Positions 49,497 to 59,449 of a stretch of DNA of 64,000 nt are shown one piece after another (position 1 is the first letter of the stretch; the number at the start of each line of letters is the position of its first letter). A model generated the notes under the pieces. It worked only from the letters and a program-made list of their open reading frames with translations, made no database searches and was not told the origin of the DNA. The translations under genes were made by a program, and so were the position numbers. This DNA is from Peptococcaceae bacterium 1198_IL3148 (GTDB lineage Bacteria > Bacillota > Desulfotomaculia > Desulfotomaculales > Desulfohalotomaculaceae): the NCBI GenBank assembly GCA_036763105.1, contig JBAIYS010000006.1, positions 1 through 64,000 on the forward strand, in the 5' to 3' direction.

Positions 49497-49531
49497 AACC
49501 ACCCACAATTTATAGTAAATTGTGGGTGGTG
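49497..49531 (-). terminator. Terminator of the azoreductase gene
   Basis: Stem ACCACCCACAATTTA / AAATTGTGGGTGGT followed on the minus strand by TTTTTAG. Confidence 0.8.
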
Positions 49532-49544
49532 ACCGATACTGTAT

Positions 49545-50150
49545 TTAAAACACCTTTGCTAAATCCCTAGCTTCGTAGTAAGCCTTCTCTTGGGCCGCCG
49601 CCAAGGCTTCTCCCTGCAATACATCGGCTAACTCCAGTTTGATGGTTTCAACATGTGGGATACCCATAAAATTTAGAATGGTGCGCACATATCTATCGCC
49701 CATCTCGTATTGCGCCGCCGGACCTTCGCTGTACATACCACCGCGGCTTACAATGTGGACCGCCTTTCTCGGTTTGTCTGTCAATAACCCCACTGGCCCA
49801 TTTTCTGTATACTTAAAGGTTATTCCCACTTGCACCACATAATCAAAGTATGCTTTCAAAATGGCCGGGATACTTAAATTCCACATGGGGGCGGCGATAA
49901 TATATTTTTCCGCAGCGGCAAACTGCTGGGCATAGGCATGCACTTCATTGTGCTGACCGGAAAACTTTGCTGCTATCATCTCTCCATCCAGCAGGCGAAT
50001 ACCCAGCTGATACAAATCTAGGGTAGTGATTTCTTTTTCATCTTTGGGGTGGTACTTTATATACTCCTGCAAAAATACGTTGGCAAGTTTAAAGGTGTTA
50101 GAGTGTTCATCAGGCTTGGGATTGGCCTTAATAAAAAGGATTTTACCCAT
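49545..50150 (-). CDS. azoR: FMN-dependent NADH-azoreductase
   Basis: About 201 residues of flavodoxin fold: KILFIKANPKPDEHSNTFKLAN (FMN phosphate), APMWNLSIPAILKAYFDYVVQVG and SRGGMYSEGPA with the flavin ring contacts of AzoR. It reduces quinones and azo compounds with NADH. The start next to AAAGGAGTT at about 50150 gives the family N-terminus. Start coordinate could be off by one base. Confidence 0.88.
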   Translation of the reverse strand: MGKILFIKANPKPDEHSNTFKLANVFLQEYIKYHPKDEKEITTLDLYQLGIRLLDGEMIAAKFSGQHNEVHAYAQQFAAAEKYIIAAPMWNLSIPAILKAYFDYVVQVGITFKYTENGPVGLLTDKPRKAVHIVSRGGMYSEGPAAQYEMGDRYVRTILNFMGIPHVETIKLELADVLQGEALAAAQEKAYYEARDLAKVF

Positions 50151-50230
50151 AACAACAACTCCTTTAATATTAATAATACCAAAGGAGTTCCCCATCAGTT
50201 AACAAATATCCTGCCATTGCCAATAACAAT

Positions 50231-50581
50231 TTATCGTTTAGTTTCGTTGTTACCATGGTTGCGACAGCGTTTACCCCCATGGTGTTTGGGTACATGATGA
50301 AAATTGCCGCCTTCTACCCTAATTGCTTTGCCGTTCACCAAAGCTTGGGCTATTTTGTTGCGGGCGGCCACAAGAATGCGATGAAATGTTGGTCGTGATA
50401 CCTGCATGCGCTCTGCACAGGATTCTTGCTCTAACCCTTCTAAGTCTTTAAGTCTAATGGCTTCCAATTCTTCCACTGTCAACGACATTTCCTCTAGTTC
50501 CACCATCGGTACACCGGCTGGCTTAAAATAGGTTACCTCCGGTACAAATTCTACCCTTCTGCATTTAGGCGGTCGCGGCAT
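50231..50581 (-). CDS. DUF134 family DNA-binding protein
   Basis: 116 residues. The family start [10 protein letters not shown] is followed by a sigma-like helix-turn-helix ([37 protein letters not shown]) and a basic, His- and Cys-containing tail ([16 protein letters not shown]) that may bind metal. DUF134 proteins often accompany NifB/Mrp-like genes and redox enzymes. The ATG at 50581 with GGAGGGGGAG upstream is preferred over 50626. Confidence 0.85.
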   Translation of the reverse strand: MPRPPKCRRVEFVPEVTYFKPAGVPMVELEEMSLTVEELEAIRLKDLEGLEQESCAERMQVSRPTFHRILVAARNKIAQALVNGKAIRVEGGNFHHVPKHHGGKRCRNHGNNETKR

Positions 50582-50636
50582 CTCTTCTCCCCCTCCTTGC
50601 CATAATTTTAATGGCAATTTGAACATATGTCAAATA

Positions 50637-50668
50637 AAAAGGAGCACCTTGATATGGGCCCCTTTTGT
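50637..50668 (-). terminator. Possible terminator of the lysC operon
   Basis: Imperfect stem AAAAGGGGC / GCTCCTTTTT on the minus strand, six bases after lysC. Confidence 0.5.
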
Positions 50669-50674
50669 AACACT

Positions 50675-51895
50675 TTAACTATTCAAGTCATCTAAATTAA
50701 ATTTATGATGCAGTGCCTTCACTGCCTTTTCGGTATCGTCTGCTTTAATTACACAGGATACCTTGATTTCAGAAGTGGTGATCATATCAATGTTGATACT
50801 CTCTTCGGCCAGTGCTTCGAACATCATGGCTGCCACACCGGGGTGACTAACCATACCGGCGCCCACAATAGAAATTTTACAAACATCTTCGTCGTGGGTA
50901 TAGCCTCCAAAACCGATTTCACTCTGTATCTCTTCCACCACAGCCAGCGCTTTGCGCAAATCGTTTCTGGTGATGGTAAAGGATATGTCGTTGACATTGT
51001 TGCGCATGGCGCTTTGGATAATCATATCGACGTCTATGTTTTGTTTAGCTAAAGCCTGGAAAATTTTAAAGGCAATGCCTGGATAATCTGGTACGTCAAA
51101 CAAACCAATCTTGGCCACGTTACAATCATAGGCCACACCGCTTACGATAATATGTTTTTCCATATTTCCAACCTCCTGGACAACGGTACCTGTATTGTTA
51201 TTAAAGCTAGAACGAACTTGCAACGGAATATTGTACAACTTTGCCAGTTCCACTGCCCGAGGGTGTAAAACCACCGCTCCTAAACTGGCCAACTCCAACA
51301 TTTCATCGTAAGATATATTTGCTAATTTGCTGGCCGTGGGCACTACCCGGGGGTCCGCTGTGTAAATTCCGTCCACATCGGTATAAATTTCACACAAATC
51401 TGCCCCCAGGGCAACGGCTAAGGCCACTGCCGAAGTGTCAGAGCCACCTCGACCCAGGGTGGTGATATCGTTAAACTCATTCATTCCCTGGAAGCCTGCC
51501 ACCACCACAATCCGTCCACTATCCAGTTCTGCCTTGATGCGACTGTTGTCTATATTGGTAATCTTTGCTTTGGCATAGACCTCATTGGTTTTAACTCCCG
51601 CCTGTCCACCGGTAAGTGAGATTACATCACTGCCCATTTCCTTGATGGCCATGGATAACAAGGCAATGGACACCTGCTCTCCAGTGGAAAGCAACATATC
51701 CATTTCCCGATCGGAAGGGTTATTGGTAATTTGTTTCATCAACTCAATCAAATCATCAGTAGTGTCACCCATGGCAGAAACCACAACCACCATGTCGTTG
51801 CCATTCTTGCGGCCTTCCACTACCCGGCGGGCCACATTTTTGATGCGTTCTGGGTTGGCAACTGAACTACCACCATATTTCTGTACAATCAACAT
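50675..51895 (-). CDS. lysC: Aspartate kinase
   Basis: 406 residues. The kinase domain begins VQKYGGSSVANPERI and has GRGGSDTSAVALA and TDVDGIYTADPR; two ACT domains follow (about 265-335 and 345-400), including ITRNDLRKAL and VSHPGVAAMMFEALA, for feedback by lysine and/or threonine. First step of the aspartate pathway. An internal alpha/beta overlap as in Bacillus LysC is possible (Met at VGNMEKHIIVSG). Distal gene of the ACT-hom-thrB-lysC group. Confidence 0.93.
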   Translation of the reverse strand: MLIVQKYGGSSVANPERIKNVARRVVEGRKNGNDMVVVVSAMGDTTDDLIELMKQITNNPSDREMDMLLSTGEQVSIALLSMAIKEMGSDVISLTGGQAGVKTNEVYAKAKITNIDNSRIKAELDSGRIVVVAGFQGMNEFNDITTLGRGGSDTSAVALAVALGADLCEIYTDVDGIYTADPRVVPTASKLANISYDEMLELASLGAVVLHPRAVELAKLYNIPLQVRSSFNNNTGTVVQEVGNMEKHIIVSGVAYDCNVAKIGLFDVPDYPGIAFKIFQALAKQNIDVDMIIQSAMRNNVNDISFTITRNDLRKALAVVEEIQSEIGFGGYTHDEDVCKISIVGAGMVSHPGVAAMMFEALAEESINIDMITTSEIKVSCVIKADDTEKAVKALHHKFNLDDLNS

Positions 51896-52003
51896 TCTGC
51901 CATTTCACTCCTGTTTTTAGAAATAACAAGGTATATGATATCATACTTTTTTTGTAAAAGTCACCTTTTGATCAGCAAGTATACAAAATTATAATTGGCC
52001 AGC

Positions 52004-52912
52004 TTATACTCTTTCTAAAGCCCGGACCCCCACGCTGCTGGGTTCCAATATCATTACTTTAGCATTGACACCACTTTGCCTAAAGGTATCCTTCATCACG
52101 TTAGCAATTAATTCAAAATTATTATCGGCCAAAGCAATCAAAGTGGGTCCGGCCCCTGACAGCACCACGCCTCTGGCACCGGCCAACTTTGCTGCCGCCA
52201 AAACCTTTTTCATTCCTGGCACCAACGACGCTCGATAGCTCTGATGCAGTTTGTCTTCCATGGCATAGCTTAATTTATCCATATCACCTTGGCTTAAAGC
52301 TGCCACCAGCAGTGCCACATGCCCCACGTTAAACACTGCATCCTGCAATGTAACCTGACTGGGCAAAACTTCCCGGGCCCGTTTAGTGGAAAGCTTAAAG
52401 TCCGGCACTGCAACCACCGCTTTCAGGCCCATTGGGGGTTGCAGTTTAATAGATTGTACCTCTCCTTGCTCCACTGCCGATATGACAATCCCCCCCAGTA
52501 AAGCCGGGGCCACGTTATCGGGATGGCCTTCCAACTCATTGGCTAATTCCAACAATTCTTTGGCAGCTAATTTATTGCCAGCCATCATGTTGGCAGCCAC
52601 AACACCACCAACAATTGCTGCAGCGCTGCTGCCTAACCCGCGACTTACAGGGATCTGATTAGTTAATTTAATTTTTAGTCCCGCCGGTTGATAACCCACT
52701 TTATTAAACACTTTGTTTGCCGCTTGATAGACAATGTTGTTTTCATTGAGGGGAATGCCGTCAGCACCATCGCCAACCACCTCGATGATTAAACCCTTGT
52801 CTAGTTGTTTCATCTCAACTATGTTGTACAATTTTAAAGCCATACCCAGGCAATCAAAACCGGGGCCAAGATTTGCCGTTGTAGCAGGCACCTGTACTCG
52901 GATCATCTTCAT
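52004..52912 (-). CDS. thrB: Homoserine kinase
   Basis: 302 residues of the GHMP kinase family: VQVPATTANLGPGFDCLGMAL at the N-terminus, ATP loop PVSRGLGSSAAAIVGG and GAGPTLIAL near the C-terminus. Phosphorylates homoserine on the way to threonine. Four bases separate it from hom; an alternative ATG at 52906 is better spaced from the GAGG site. Confidence 0.93.
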   Translation of the reverse strand: MKMIRVQVPATTANLGPGFDCLGMALKLYNIVEMKQLDKGLIIEVVGDGADGIPLNENNIVYQAANKVFNKVGYQPAGLKIKLTNQIPVSRGLGSSAAAIVGGVVAANMMAGNKLAAKELLELANELEGHPDNVAPALLGGIVISAVEQGEVQSIKLQPPMGLKAVVAVPDFKLSTKRAREVLPSQVTLQDAVFNVGHVALLVAALSQGDMDKLSYAMEDKLHQSYRASLVPGMKKVLAAAKLAGARGVVLSGAGPTLIALADNNFELIANVMKDTFRQSGVNAKVMILEPSSVGVRALERV

Positions 52913-52915
52913 CCT

Positions 52916-54211
52916 CTACCCTTCAACACGTATCACGTTAGCAATTTCTTTTACACAGGATAGGTGCTGAATATCAGCTAAGGCATCCTGTACATTTTCT
53001 TCTTTGGTATGGTGGGTAATCAGCACCAATTCAGCGGTACAGCCCTCAGCATCCTTTTGAATCACCGATGCTAAGCTGACATTTTTATTGCCAAATACTA
53101 AGGCTATTGATGCCAATACCCCTGGCTTGTCAGCCACTTTAGTTCTAATGTAATAACGACTTTGGGTTTCTCCCATGGCTTTAATCGGTTTATTATCATA
53201 ACAGGTACAGTCAATAATACTGGAAGTGTTATTGACTAAGTCTCGGCCCGCTTCCATGATATCTGCAACAACTGCACTGGCAGTGGGCAATTCCCCTGCC
53301 CCTTGGCCATAAAACATGGTATCGCCCACCGCATCCCCCCGCACAAAAACCGCATTAAAGACATCGTTTACCGATGCCAATGGGTGTTCTTGGGGAATAA
53401 ACGTAGGATGAACCCGAACCTCGATTCCCTCAGCCGTATCCTTGGCTATACCTAACAACTTAATGACATAACCTAATTCCTTGGCATAGGCAATGTCCTC
53501 AGCGGTTACCTTGGTAATTCCTTCTACATAAACATTGTTTAAAGTTACCCTAGTATTAAAGGCGATGGAAGCTAAAATGGCTATTTTCCGGGCGGCATCA
53601 TAGCCTGCCACATCTGCAGTGGGGTCAGCTTCGGCATATCCTTTGGCTTGGGCTTCTTTCAACACCGCATCAAAGTCAGAACCATCCTTGGTCATTTTAG
53701 TTAGCATATAGTTAGTTGTACCATTAATAATGCCAAAGACAGCTTCAATACGATTGCTGGCCAAACTCTGCTTCAGAGTACGGATTATCGGGATACCACC
53801 GGCAACACTGGCTTCAAATAGCAAATGACAATTTCCCTCACAGGCGGCAGCAAACAGTTCTTTTCCGTGCATAGCCACCATGTCTTTGTTAGCAGTAACA
53901 ACGCTTTTACCCCGGTGCAAGGCGGCCAGCACATACTCTAACGCCGGATTAATGCCACCAATCAGTTCCACCAGCACGTCTATTTCCGGGTCATTGAGGA
54001 CATCATTAATATCATCTGTTAGCACCGCCGATGGAACATTGACACCTCTGTTTTTATTTACATCCCTTACCAATATTTTTTTAATCTCTAACTTTGCTCC
54101 CACTCTGCGTTGAACAACCTCTGCGTTATCACTGAGAGTACGGTATACTCCCCGGCCCACCGTACCCATACCAAGCAGAGCAACTTTTACCACTTCTTTT
54201 TTAGCATCCAT
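52916..54211 (-). CDS. hom: Homoserine dehydrogenase
   Basis: 431 residues: the NAD(P) Rossmann part VALLGMGTVGRGVYRTL, catalytic part with KDMVAMHGKELFAAA, GGIPIIRTLKQSL and GTTNYMLTKM, YAEADPTADVAGYDAARK, and a C-terminal ACT domain (about 350-425, YIRTKVADKPGVLASIALVF) for threonine feedback. Located between an ACT-domain gene and thrB, in the direction of transcription. Confidence 0.94.
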   Translation of the reverse strand: MDAKKEVVKVALLGMGTVGRGVYRTLSDNAEVVQRRVGAKLEIKKILVRDVNKNRGVNVPSAVLTDDINDVLNDPEIDVLVELIGGINPALEYVLAALHRGKSVVTANKDMVAMHGKELFAAACEGNCHLLFEASVAGGIPIIRTLKQSLASNRIEAVFGIINGTTNYMLTKMTKDGSDFDAVLKEAQAKGYAEADPTADVAGYDAARKIAILASIAFNTRVTLNNVYVEGITKVTAEDIAYAKELGYVIKLLGIAKDTAEGIEVRVHPTFIPQEHPLASVNDVFNAVFVRGDAVGDTMFYGQGAGELPTASAVVADIMEAGRDLVNNTSSIIDCTCYDNKPIKAMGETQSRYYIRTKVADKPGVLASIALVFGNKNVSLASVIQKDAEGCTAELVLITHHTKEENVQDALADIQHLSCVKEIANVIRVEG

Positions 54212-54250
54212 AAAAAAACCTCCGTCAAACTATACTAATTCCGCCATTGG

Positions 54251-54706
54251 TTAACTCTGACCAACAACTTGCACTTTCTGCACACCATCCACTTTGCGCA
54301 ATTGGTTGACCAATTCCTCCAAGTCTCCCAATAGCTCTGCAGTTTCAATGGCCACCGTAACACCGGCTATTCCCTCTTGGGGTACGTTTTGGTTGATAGT
54401 AAGTACGTTACCCTTTTGTAGCGCAATGCTGTTTAAAATGGTAGACAATATGCCCGAGCGATGCTCCAGCATCAACGATATGGTGACGATTTTTCCCCTA
54501 CTCCACTGGTTAAAGGGAAATACACCTTCTTTATACTTGTAAAAGGCACTGCGGGAAAGCCCAACCTTTTCCACCGCCTCATTAACTGTTATTGCCTGAC
54601 CTTTGCGCAATAATTCCTTGGCTTGGGCCGTTTTTAAAATTGCTTCTGGTAAAATGTCTTCATTTACCAAGTAAAACTTTTTGTTACGGTTGTTATCATT
54701 AGACAT
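54251..54706 (-). CDS. ACT-domain protein, PheB/UPF0735 type
   Basis: 151 residues. The N-terminal part [24 protein letters not shown] with a helix-turn-helix-like [20 protein letters not shown] is followed by an ACT domain (about 75-145, [20 protein letters not shown]). This is the UPF0735/PheB family found beside hom in Firmicutes. GGGAGGGATAG upstream supports the ATG at 54706. It probably senses an amino acid and may regulate the operon. Confidence 0.9.
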   Translation of the reverse strand: MSNDNNRNKKFYLVNEDILPEAILKTAQAKELLRKGQAITVNEAVEKVGLSRSAFYKYKEGVFPFNQWSRGKIVTISLMLEHRSGILSTILNSIALQKGNVLTINQNVPQEGIAGVTVAIETAELLGDLEELVNQLRKVDGVQKVQVVGQS

Positions 54707-54817
54707 AGCTATCCCTCCCAATTTGTATGTCTCCCAGGAAAGGATAATGTTCCTTCCGATGTAGACATTATAGACCCTGCTGGTAATTTTGACAACATCT
54801 ATTTTATCATCTTAATA

Positions 54818-55271
54818 ATGTTCTATTATTCAAACAAATTAAATGGCTACCACCATTATCATAACCCAGATGTTGAAGCAATATTTGAATCCTTTTAACC
54901 AGAGGTAGGGCTACCCTTCGGCCCGAACCTGTGACAAATGTTTTGTTTGCCTGGAAAGGAAAGATGAAAAAATAGCCAGTGTAGCCGCTGCTGAAATGGA
55001 TCTAGATAATCGCAACGCAGAAATGACTAATTGTGCCACAGACCCAGCACATCGAGGGCGGGGATTAATGAGTGTAATAATGACAAAACTGGAACAGGAA
55101 ACAGCTAAAAAAGGTATCAAGTGTTTATACAGCCTGTCCCGGGCCTCCGAATTCGGTATTAATTTAATTCTACACCGTTTGGGTTATAGCTATAGAGGTA
55201 CGTTAATCAACAACTGCCACATCTGTGGCGATTGGGAAGACATGCACCTGTGGGTAAAGGCCAGAGCATAA
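54818..55271 (+). pseudogene. Decayed beta-lysine N-acetyltransferase gene (ablB)
   Basis: Starting at 54818 a frame gives MFYYSNKLNGYHHYHNPDVE and stops after about 27 codons; a second frame, with no start codon, gives DEKIASVAAAEMDLDNRNAE, then CATDPAHRGRGLMSVIMTKLE (acetyl-CoA loop of the GNAT fold), and runs to 55271. The order fits AblB, which acetylates beta-lysine as an osmolyte, but the middle and part of the N-terminus are missing. No ablA (lysine 2,3-aminomutase) gene is next to it. Confidence 0.65.
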
Positions 55272-55290
55272 TATATACAGTGTTAAATAT

Positions 55291-55319
55291 ATAAAAGCCC
55301 GCTAATTGCGGGCTTTTAT
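55291..55319. terminator. Terminator after spoIVA and the ablB relic
   Basis: Perfect stem ATAAAAGCCCGC / GCGGGCTTTTAT, five-base loop. Confidence 0.85.
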
Positions 55320-56797
55320 CAGATAATAATACATATTAGACCACCGCTACCATCATTGACAATGCGTTGCAGTGTTTCCTGAAGTTTAATCTGGGCATTT
55401 TCCGGCATATGGTGAATCTTGTTCTGTACACCTTCACGAACCAAGTCATGCAAACTCTTACCGAAAATTTCTGAACCCCAAATTTTCTGAGGATTCTCGT
55501 CAAACTCATCCAACATATAGCGTACCAGTTCTTCACATTGTTTTTCGGTGCCAATTATCGGAGTGATTTCGGTGGTGATATCGGCTCGAATGATGTGTAG
55601 TGACGGTGCACTGGCCTTTAGTTTGACGCCAAACCGATTGCCCTGGCGTATCAACTCTGGTTCTTCAAGGTTCATTTCATCCAGTTTGGGCGTCACCACC
55701 CCGTAGCCAGTTTCTCTAACCTCTGTAAAGGCATCGGCAACTTTGTCCCATTCCTGCTTTGACACAGCAAAGTCACGCATCAGTCTAAAAATGTCCTGTT
55801 CTCCAGTCACTTCATAACCAGTTTCTTCGCTGAGCACTTGATAGAACAATTCCTGCTTGGCCAGCATCTCAATGGCTGCCGAACCAGTGCCCATATCCAT
55901 GCTTTTTAAGTTAACTTGCTTAACAAAATCATAATCTCCCAGCGCCTCAACGGCAGTTTCAATATCCCGTAACCGGCGCACATGATGCACAGTCGTTTTC
56001 ACTGCATCTTCAAATTGATCCCGGAGCCAATGCTTAACGTCCAACTCTTCAACCCAAGAGGGCAGTGTAATGTTAACTTCGTTAACTGGAAACTCAAATA
56101 AAATCTGTTCCATTATGTATAAAATATCATCCTGTGTCAGTTCCGCTACGTTTATTGGCAATACAGGCACATCATATTTTTCCTGTAATTCGATAGCCAA
56201 TGCTTGAACTTCGGGATTGTTAGGACGGATTGAATTTAAAACCACCACAAAGGGTTTGCCTAATTCGTTGAGTTCTGCCACCACTCTTTCCTCAGAATCA
56301 ACGTAGTTTTCACGGTCAATGTCAGTTATTGAACCATCGGTGGTAACCAGCACTCCGATGGTGGAGTGTTCAGATATTACTTTGCGGGTACCAATTTCTG
56401 CTGCCTCTTGGAAAGGGATGGGATCTTCAAACCAAGGGGTGTTAACCATCCGCGGTCCTTCTTCTTCATCGTAACCCAACGCCCCTTCCACACGATAACC
56501 GACACAATCCACCAAACGCATTTTCACCTGTAGATTGGGGGTGATATTAATCTCCACCGCCTCATTCGGAACAAATTTGGGCTCAGTGGTCATAATGGTA
56601 CGACCCGCTCCACTTTGGGGCAATTCGTCTTTAGCTCTTTCTCTATCATGTATATTTTTGATATTGGGAATCACTGTTAAATCCATAAATCTTTTTATGA
56701 AGGTGGACTTGCCGGTTCTAACACCACCGACTACGCCCAAATAAATGTCTCCACCGGTGCGTTCTGCAATATCACGGAAAAGATCAATTTTTTCCAT
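55319..56797 (-). CDS. spoIVA: Stage IV sporulation protein A (SpoIVA ATPase)
   Basis: 492 residues, the same length as the Bacillus subtilis protein. The NTPase domain has Walker A GVVGGVRTGKSTF and RLVDCVGYRVEGALGY, with the characteristic PWFEDPIPFQEAAEIGTRKVI. The C-terminal hydrophobic GGLICIII anchors it at the forespore surface. SpoIVA polymerises with ATP to form the base of the spore coat. The ATG at 56797 has GGAGGGAGAG upstream. Confidence 0.95.
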   Translation of the reverse strand: MEKIDLFRDIAERTGGDIYLGVVGGVRTGKSTFIKRFMDLTVIPNIKNIHDRERAKDELPQSGAGRTIMTTEPKFVPNEAVEINITPNLQVKMRLVDCVGYRVEGALGYDEEEGPRMVNTPWFEDPIPFQEAAEIGTRKVISEHSTIGVLVTTDGSITDIDRENYVDSEERVVAELNELGKPFVVVLNSIRPNNPEVQALAIELQEKYDVPVLPINVAELTQDDILYIMEQILFEFPVNEVNITLPSWVEELDVKHWLRDQFEDAVKTTVHHVRRLRDIETAVEALGDYDFVKQVNLKSMDMGTGSAAIEMLAKQELFYQVLSEETGYEVTGEQDIFRLMRDFAVSKQEWDKVADAFTEVRETGYGVVTPKLDEMNLEEPELIRQGNRFGVKLKASAPSLHIIRADITTEITPIIGTEKQCEELVRYMLDEFDENPQKIWGSEIFGKSLHDLVREGVQNKIHHMPENAQIKLQETLQRIVNDGSGGLICIII

Positions 56798-57200
56798 GCA
56801 CACTCTCCCTCCTTAAAAAATATATAAAATATTCACCGCCCTAATCTATGTAAAATGCATCCCTCCCCCGCCAGCCAAACAAGGTCAGGACAGCAGGCTA
56901 CATTTTACTGACCCCACCTAACAGACACCGAATATCCCGTCCATGTCTATTTTTTTCCAGTGGCATACAATAACAATATATATATATGAACATAAATTAG
57001 TAATATGACGATGTAATATAAAATTTGAAAAAAATTCTAAGGCACTGATTAATTGTATGAGCTACCACCGCCTAAAAATGATAAAAAAATATATTTATAT
57101 TAAAAAAATGTCTTCCATTTTGTGGAACACAATTAACCAGTGTTACGTAAACTAATGAAAACGCCGTTACGATATCTATATAAATATTGAGGTGAGACCT
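56798..57200. other. Intergenic region between spoIVA and the MarR-like gene
   Basis: AT-rich. It contains an inverted arm GGTCAG...CTGACC near 56882-56913 and long A/T tracts. A mother-cell promoter for spoIVA is expected here but no clear sigma-E boxes could be set. No gene. Confidence 0.5.
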
Positions 57201-57800
57201 TTGAAAGATTCAATTGGCAAGCGCAGAAGGAAACCGGCATACGGCGCCAATAAAAAAGCAAGTAATAAAAACATATCTATATTATTTAAAAATTACCCAT
57301 GTAAAGATGAGCCTTTACTGTCTCAAAGTTGGCGTCTTTACATGTATTTGCGCCGTTTGTTCCACAATTTAGATGTGGCATTTGAGAAGGATTTAAGTGG
57401 GTTGGATTTAACACCGGCTCAATTTATCGCCCTGTTAACCATTATTTTTGAGGAAGGTTTATCAATGAGCAATTTAGCTGAACTGTGCCATTGGAATCGT
57501 TCCACCGCCAGCAGGATTACTCATTCCCTAAACAAAAAGCAGTTGATAACCATAGCGGCAATGGACGGTAAGACATCGGCCTTAAAAGCCACAGCCAAGG
57601 GCCAAAGTCTTGCCGCCCATTATATAACCAAAGATTTAGCGGAGTTTAAGCATGGTTTAATCTTTATCAGCGATGAGGCCCAGGCCAGCACCGATGTCTA
57701 TGATTGGCTAAAAACCTCGGTTAAATATCTGATTGGTGAAGATATTGTTAATTATATTGAGGACACCTGTAAAAAAGTTAATGATGCCACTTTAACATAG
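57201..57800 (+). CDS. MarR-family transcriptional regulator
   Basis: 199 residues. A basic, Lys/Arg-rich tail of about 45 residues precedes a winged-helix domain of MarR type ([49 protein letters not shown], then the wing [13 protein letters not shown]). The TTG at 57201 follows AGGTGA by five bases. The 3' end overlaps gpsA on the other strand by 23 bases. The N-terminal extension is unusual for the family and may bind DNA or a partner. Confidence 0.75.
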   Translation: MKDSIGKRRRKPAYGANKKASNKNISILFKNYPCKDEPLLSQSWRLYMYLRRLFHNLDVAFEKDLSGLDLTPAQFIALLTIIFEEGLSMSNLAELCHWNRSTASRITHSLNKKQLITIAAMDGKTSALKATAKGQSLAAHYITKDLAEFKHGLIFISDEAQASTDVYDWLKTSVKYLIGEDIVNYIEDTCKKVNDATLT

Positions 57801-58812
57801 CGGCTTCTTCTATTTCTGCTTTACCACTCCGCCCCATCAAGTTCATTACCCCTTCCCGGGCTGAAAAATCTTCAAACAGCACGCGGTAAGTTTCCTCCGT
57901 AATTGGCATTTCAACCTGATATTTGGCGGCCAGAGCCTTGGCCGCCTTTGTTGTGCGCACCCCTTCAACCACCATGCGCACAGTCTCAACGGCTTCTGCC
58001 AGTGTTTTTCCTTTACCAATTTCTATGCCGGCCCGGCGGTTACGGCTGTGCATACTGGTACAGGTGACAATTAAATCTCCAACACCAGCCAAGCCGGCAA
58101 AGGTAAGGGGTAATGCCCCCATAGCCACCCCCAGACGGGAGATCTCAGCCAGCCCCCTGGTCATTAAAGCGGCCTTGGCGTTGTCACCAAAACCCAAACC
58201 GTCAGCCACCCCTGTACTTAAAGCAATGATATTTTTTAAAGCGCCACCCAGTTCAACACCAATAACGTCCGGGTTGGTATAGACCCGCATGCTGCCGGAC
58301 ATAAATAATTTTTGCACATATTTGGCTGCCTTGGCAGACCTCGATGCCACCACCACTGCGGTGGGCAAATCTTGCCCTACTTCTTCGGCATGACTAGGAC
58401 CAGAGAGCACCACATAGCGATCACCATCGGCTTCAGAGGTCTCTTCAATAAACACTTCGGACATTCTTTTCAAAGTATTTTCCTCTATGCCCTTGGCCAC
58501 GTTAATCACCAGCCCGTTTTGGGGAATCATTGGTTGGGCCATTTTTATAACCTCTCTAAAGCTGTGTGACGGGACGCCAAACAACACCGCATTGGTGTCA
58601 ATCAACACATCGCCAATATCGTTGCTGCAGCGCACATTATTGGGGATGGTCACCCCTGGTAAATAGTTTTTATTTTGACGATTGCGATTGATATCGTTTA
58701 CAGTGTCATTGTTTCGGGCCCACATTTTAACATTGTGGCCATTTCTGGCCAACTGAACGGCCAAGGCAGTGGCCCAGCTACCTGCACCAATTACAGCAAT
58801 GCTTTGTTGCAT
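57778..58812 (-). CDS. gpsA: NAD(P)H-dependent glycerol-3-phosphate dehydrogenase
   Basis: 344 residues with Rossmann [42 protein letters not shown], catalytic Lys in [21 protein letters not shown] and [12 protein letters not shown]. Makes sn-glycerol-3-phosphate for phospholipids. GGGGTGA precedes the ATG. It follows plsY by 17 bases; the last step of the der-plsY-gpsA cluster. Confidence 0.95.
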   Translation of the reverse strand: MQQSIAVIGAGSWATALAVQLARNGHNVKMWARNNDTVNDINRNRQNKNYLPGVTIPNNVRCSNDIGDVLIDTNAVLFGVPSHSFREVIKMAQPMIPQNGLVINVAKGIEENTLKRMSEVFIEETSEADGDRYVVLSGPSHAEEVGQDLPTAVVVASRSAKAAKYVQKLFMSGSMRVYTNPDVIGVELGGALKNIIALSTGVADGLGFGDNAKAALMTRGLAEISRLGVAMGALPLTFAGLAGVGDLIVTCTSMHSRNRRAGIEIGKGKTLAEAVETVRMVVEGVRTTKAAKALAAKYQVEMPITEETYRVLFEDFSAREGVMNLMGRSGKAEIEEAAMLKWHH

Positions 58813-58829
58813 TAAGGTGTCACCCCTTT

Positions 58830-59438
58830 TTATTTTGGTTTTTGACCAATTTTGTATTCAGTGCCAGAAAATATCCGTTTTATATTAGAACGATGCTTGT
58901 AAATAACTAAAGCTGCAACTGCAATACCAAAGATCAAGTATGGTAAATCTAAATTTAATAGATAAAAGGCAATGGGTATTGATAAAGCCGCCACCATCGA
59001 ACCTGCTGACACATAGCGGGTAATGGCCACTGTGGCAATAAGCAGCACTAGGGCTATCAGCCCGGTCAGCGGTGAAATCACAAAGATTATTCCCCCACCG
59101 GTGGCCACAATTTTTCCGCCCTTGAACTTTAAAAAGATTGAAGCGCTATGTCCTAATAAAGCTCCCACTGCTGCGGATAATTCGGCTATGGCTTGGATAT
59201 CACCTGAGGCAATGTACCTGGCGGCCAACACCGCCGCAATCCCCTTGGCCATATCTGCCAGTAGCACCAAGATTCCCGGTGCTACCCCCAACGTTCGATA
59301 TATATTAGTGGCCCCAATGTTGCCACTGCCATACTGTCGAATGTCAATACCCCGCCAAAGCTTAGCCAGTATGTAGCCCGATGGTATTGAACCCAAAAGA
59401 TAACCCACTACCAAAACAATAATAACATCCAAGTGCAC
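58830..59438 (-). CDS. plsY: Acyl-phosphate:glycerol-3-phosphate acyltransferase
   Basis: 202 residues with five helices. Family motifs: [15 protein letters not shown] (motif 1), [16 protein letters not shown], and [22 protein letters not shown]. It puts the first acyl chain on glycerol-3-phosphate. GTG start with GAGGTAAT upstream, eleven bases after der. Confidence 0.94.
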   Translation of the reverse strand: MHLDVIIVLVVGYLLGSIPSGYILAKLWRGIDIRQYGSGNIGATNIYRTLGVAPGILVLLADMAKGIAAVLAARYIASGDIQAIAELSAAVGALLGHSASIFLKFKGGKIVATGGGIIFVISPLTGLIALVLLIATVAITRYVSAGSMVAALSIPIAFYLLNLDLPYLIFGIAVAALVIYKHRSNIKRIFSGTEYKIGQKPK

Positions 59439-59449
59439 ATTACCTCATC

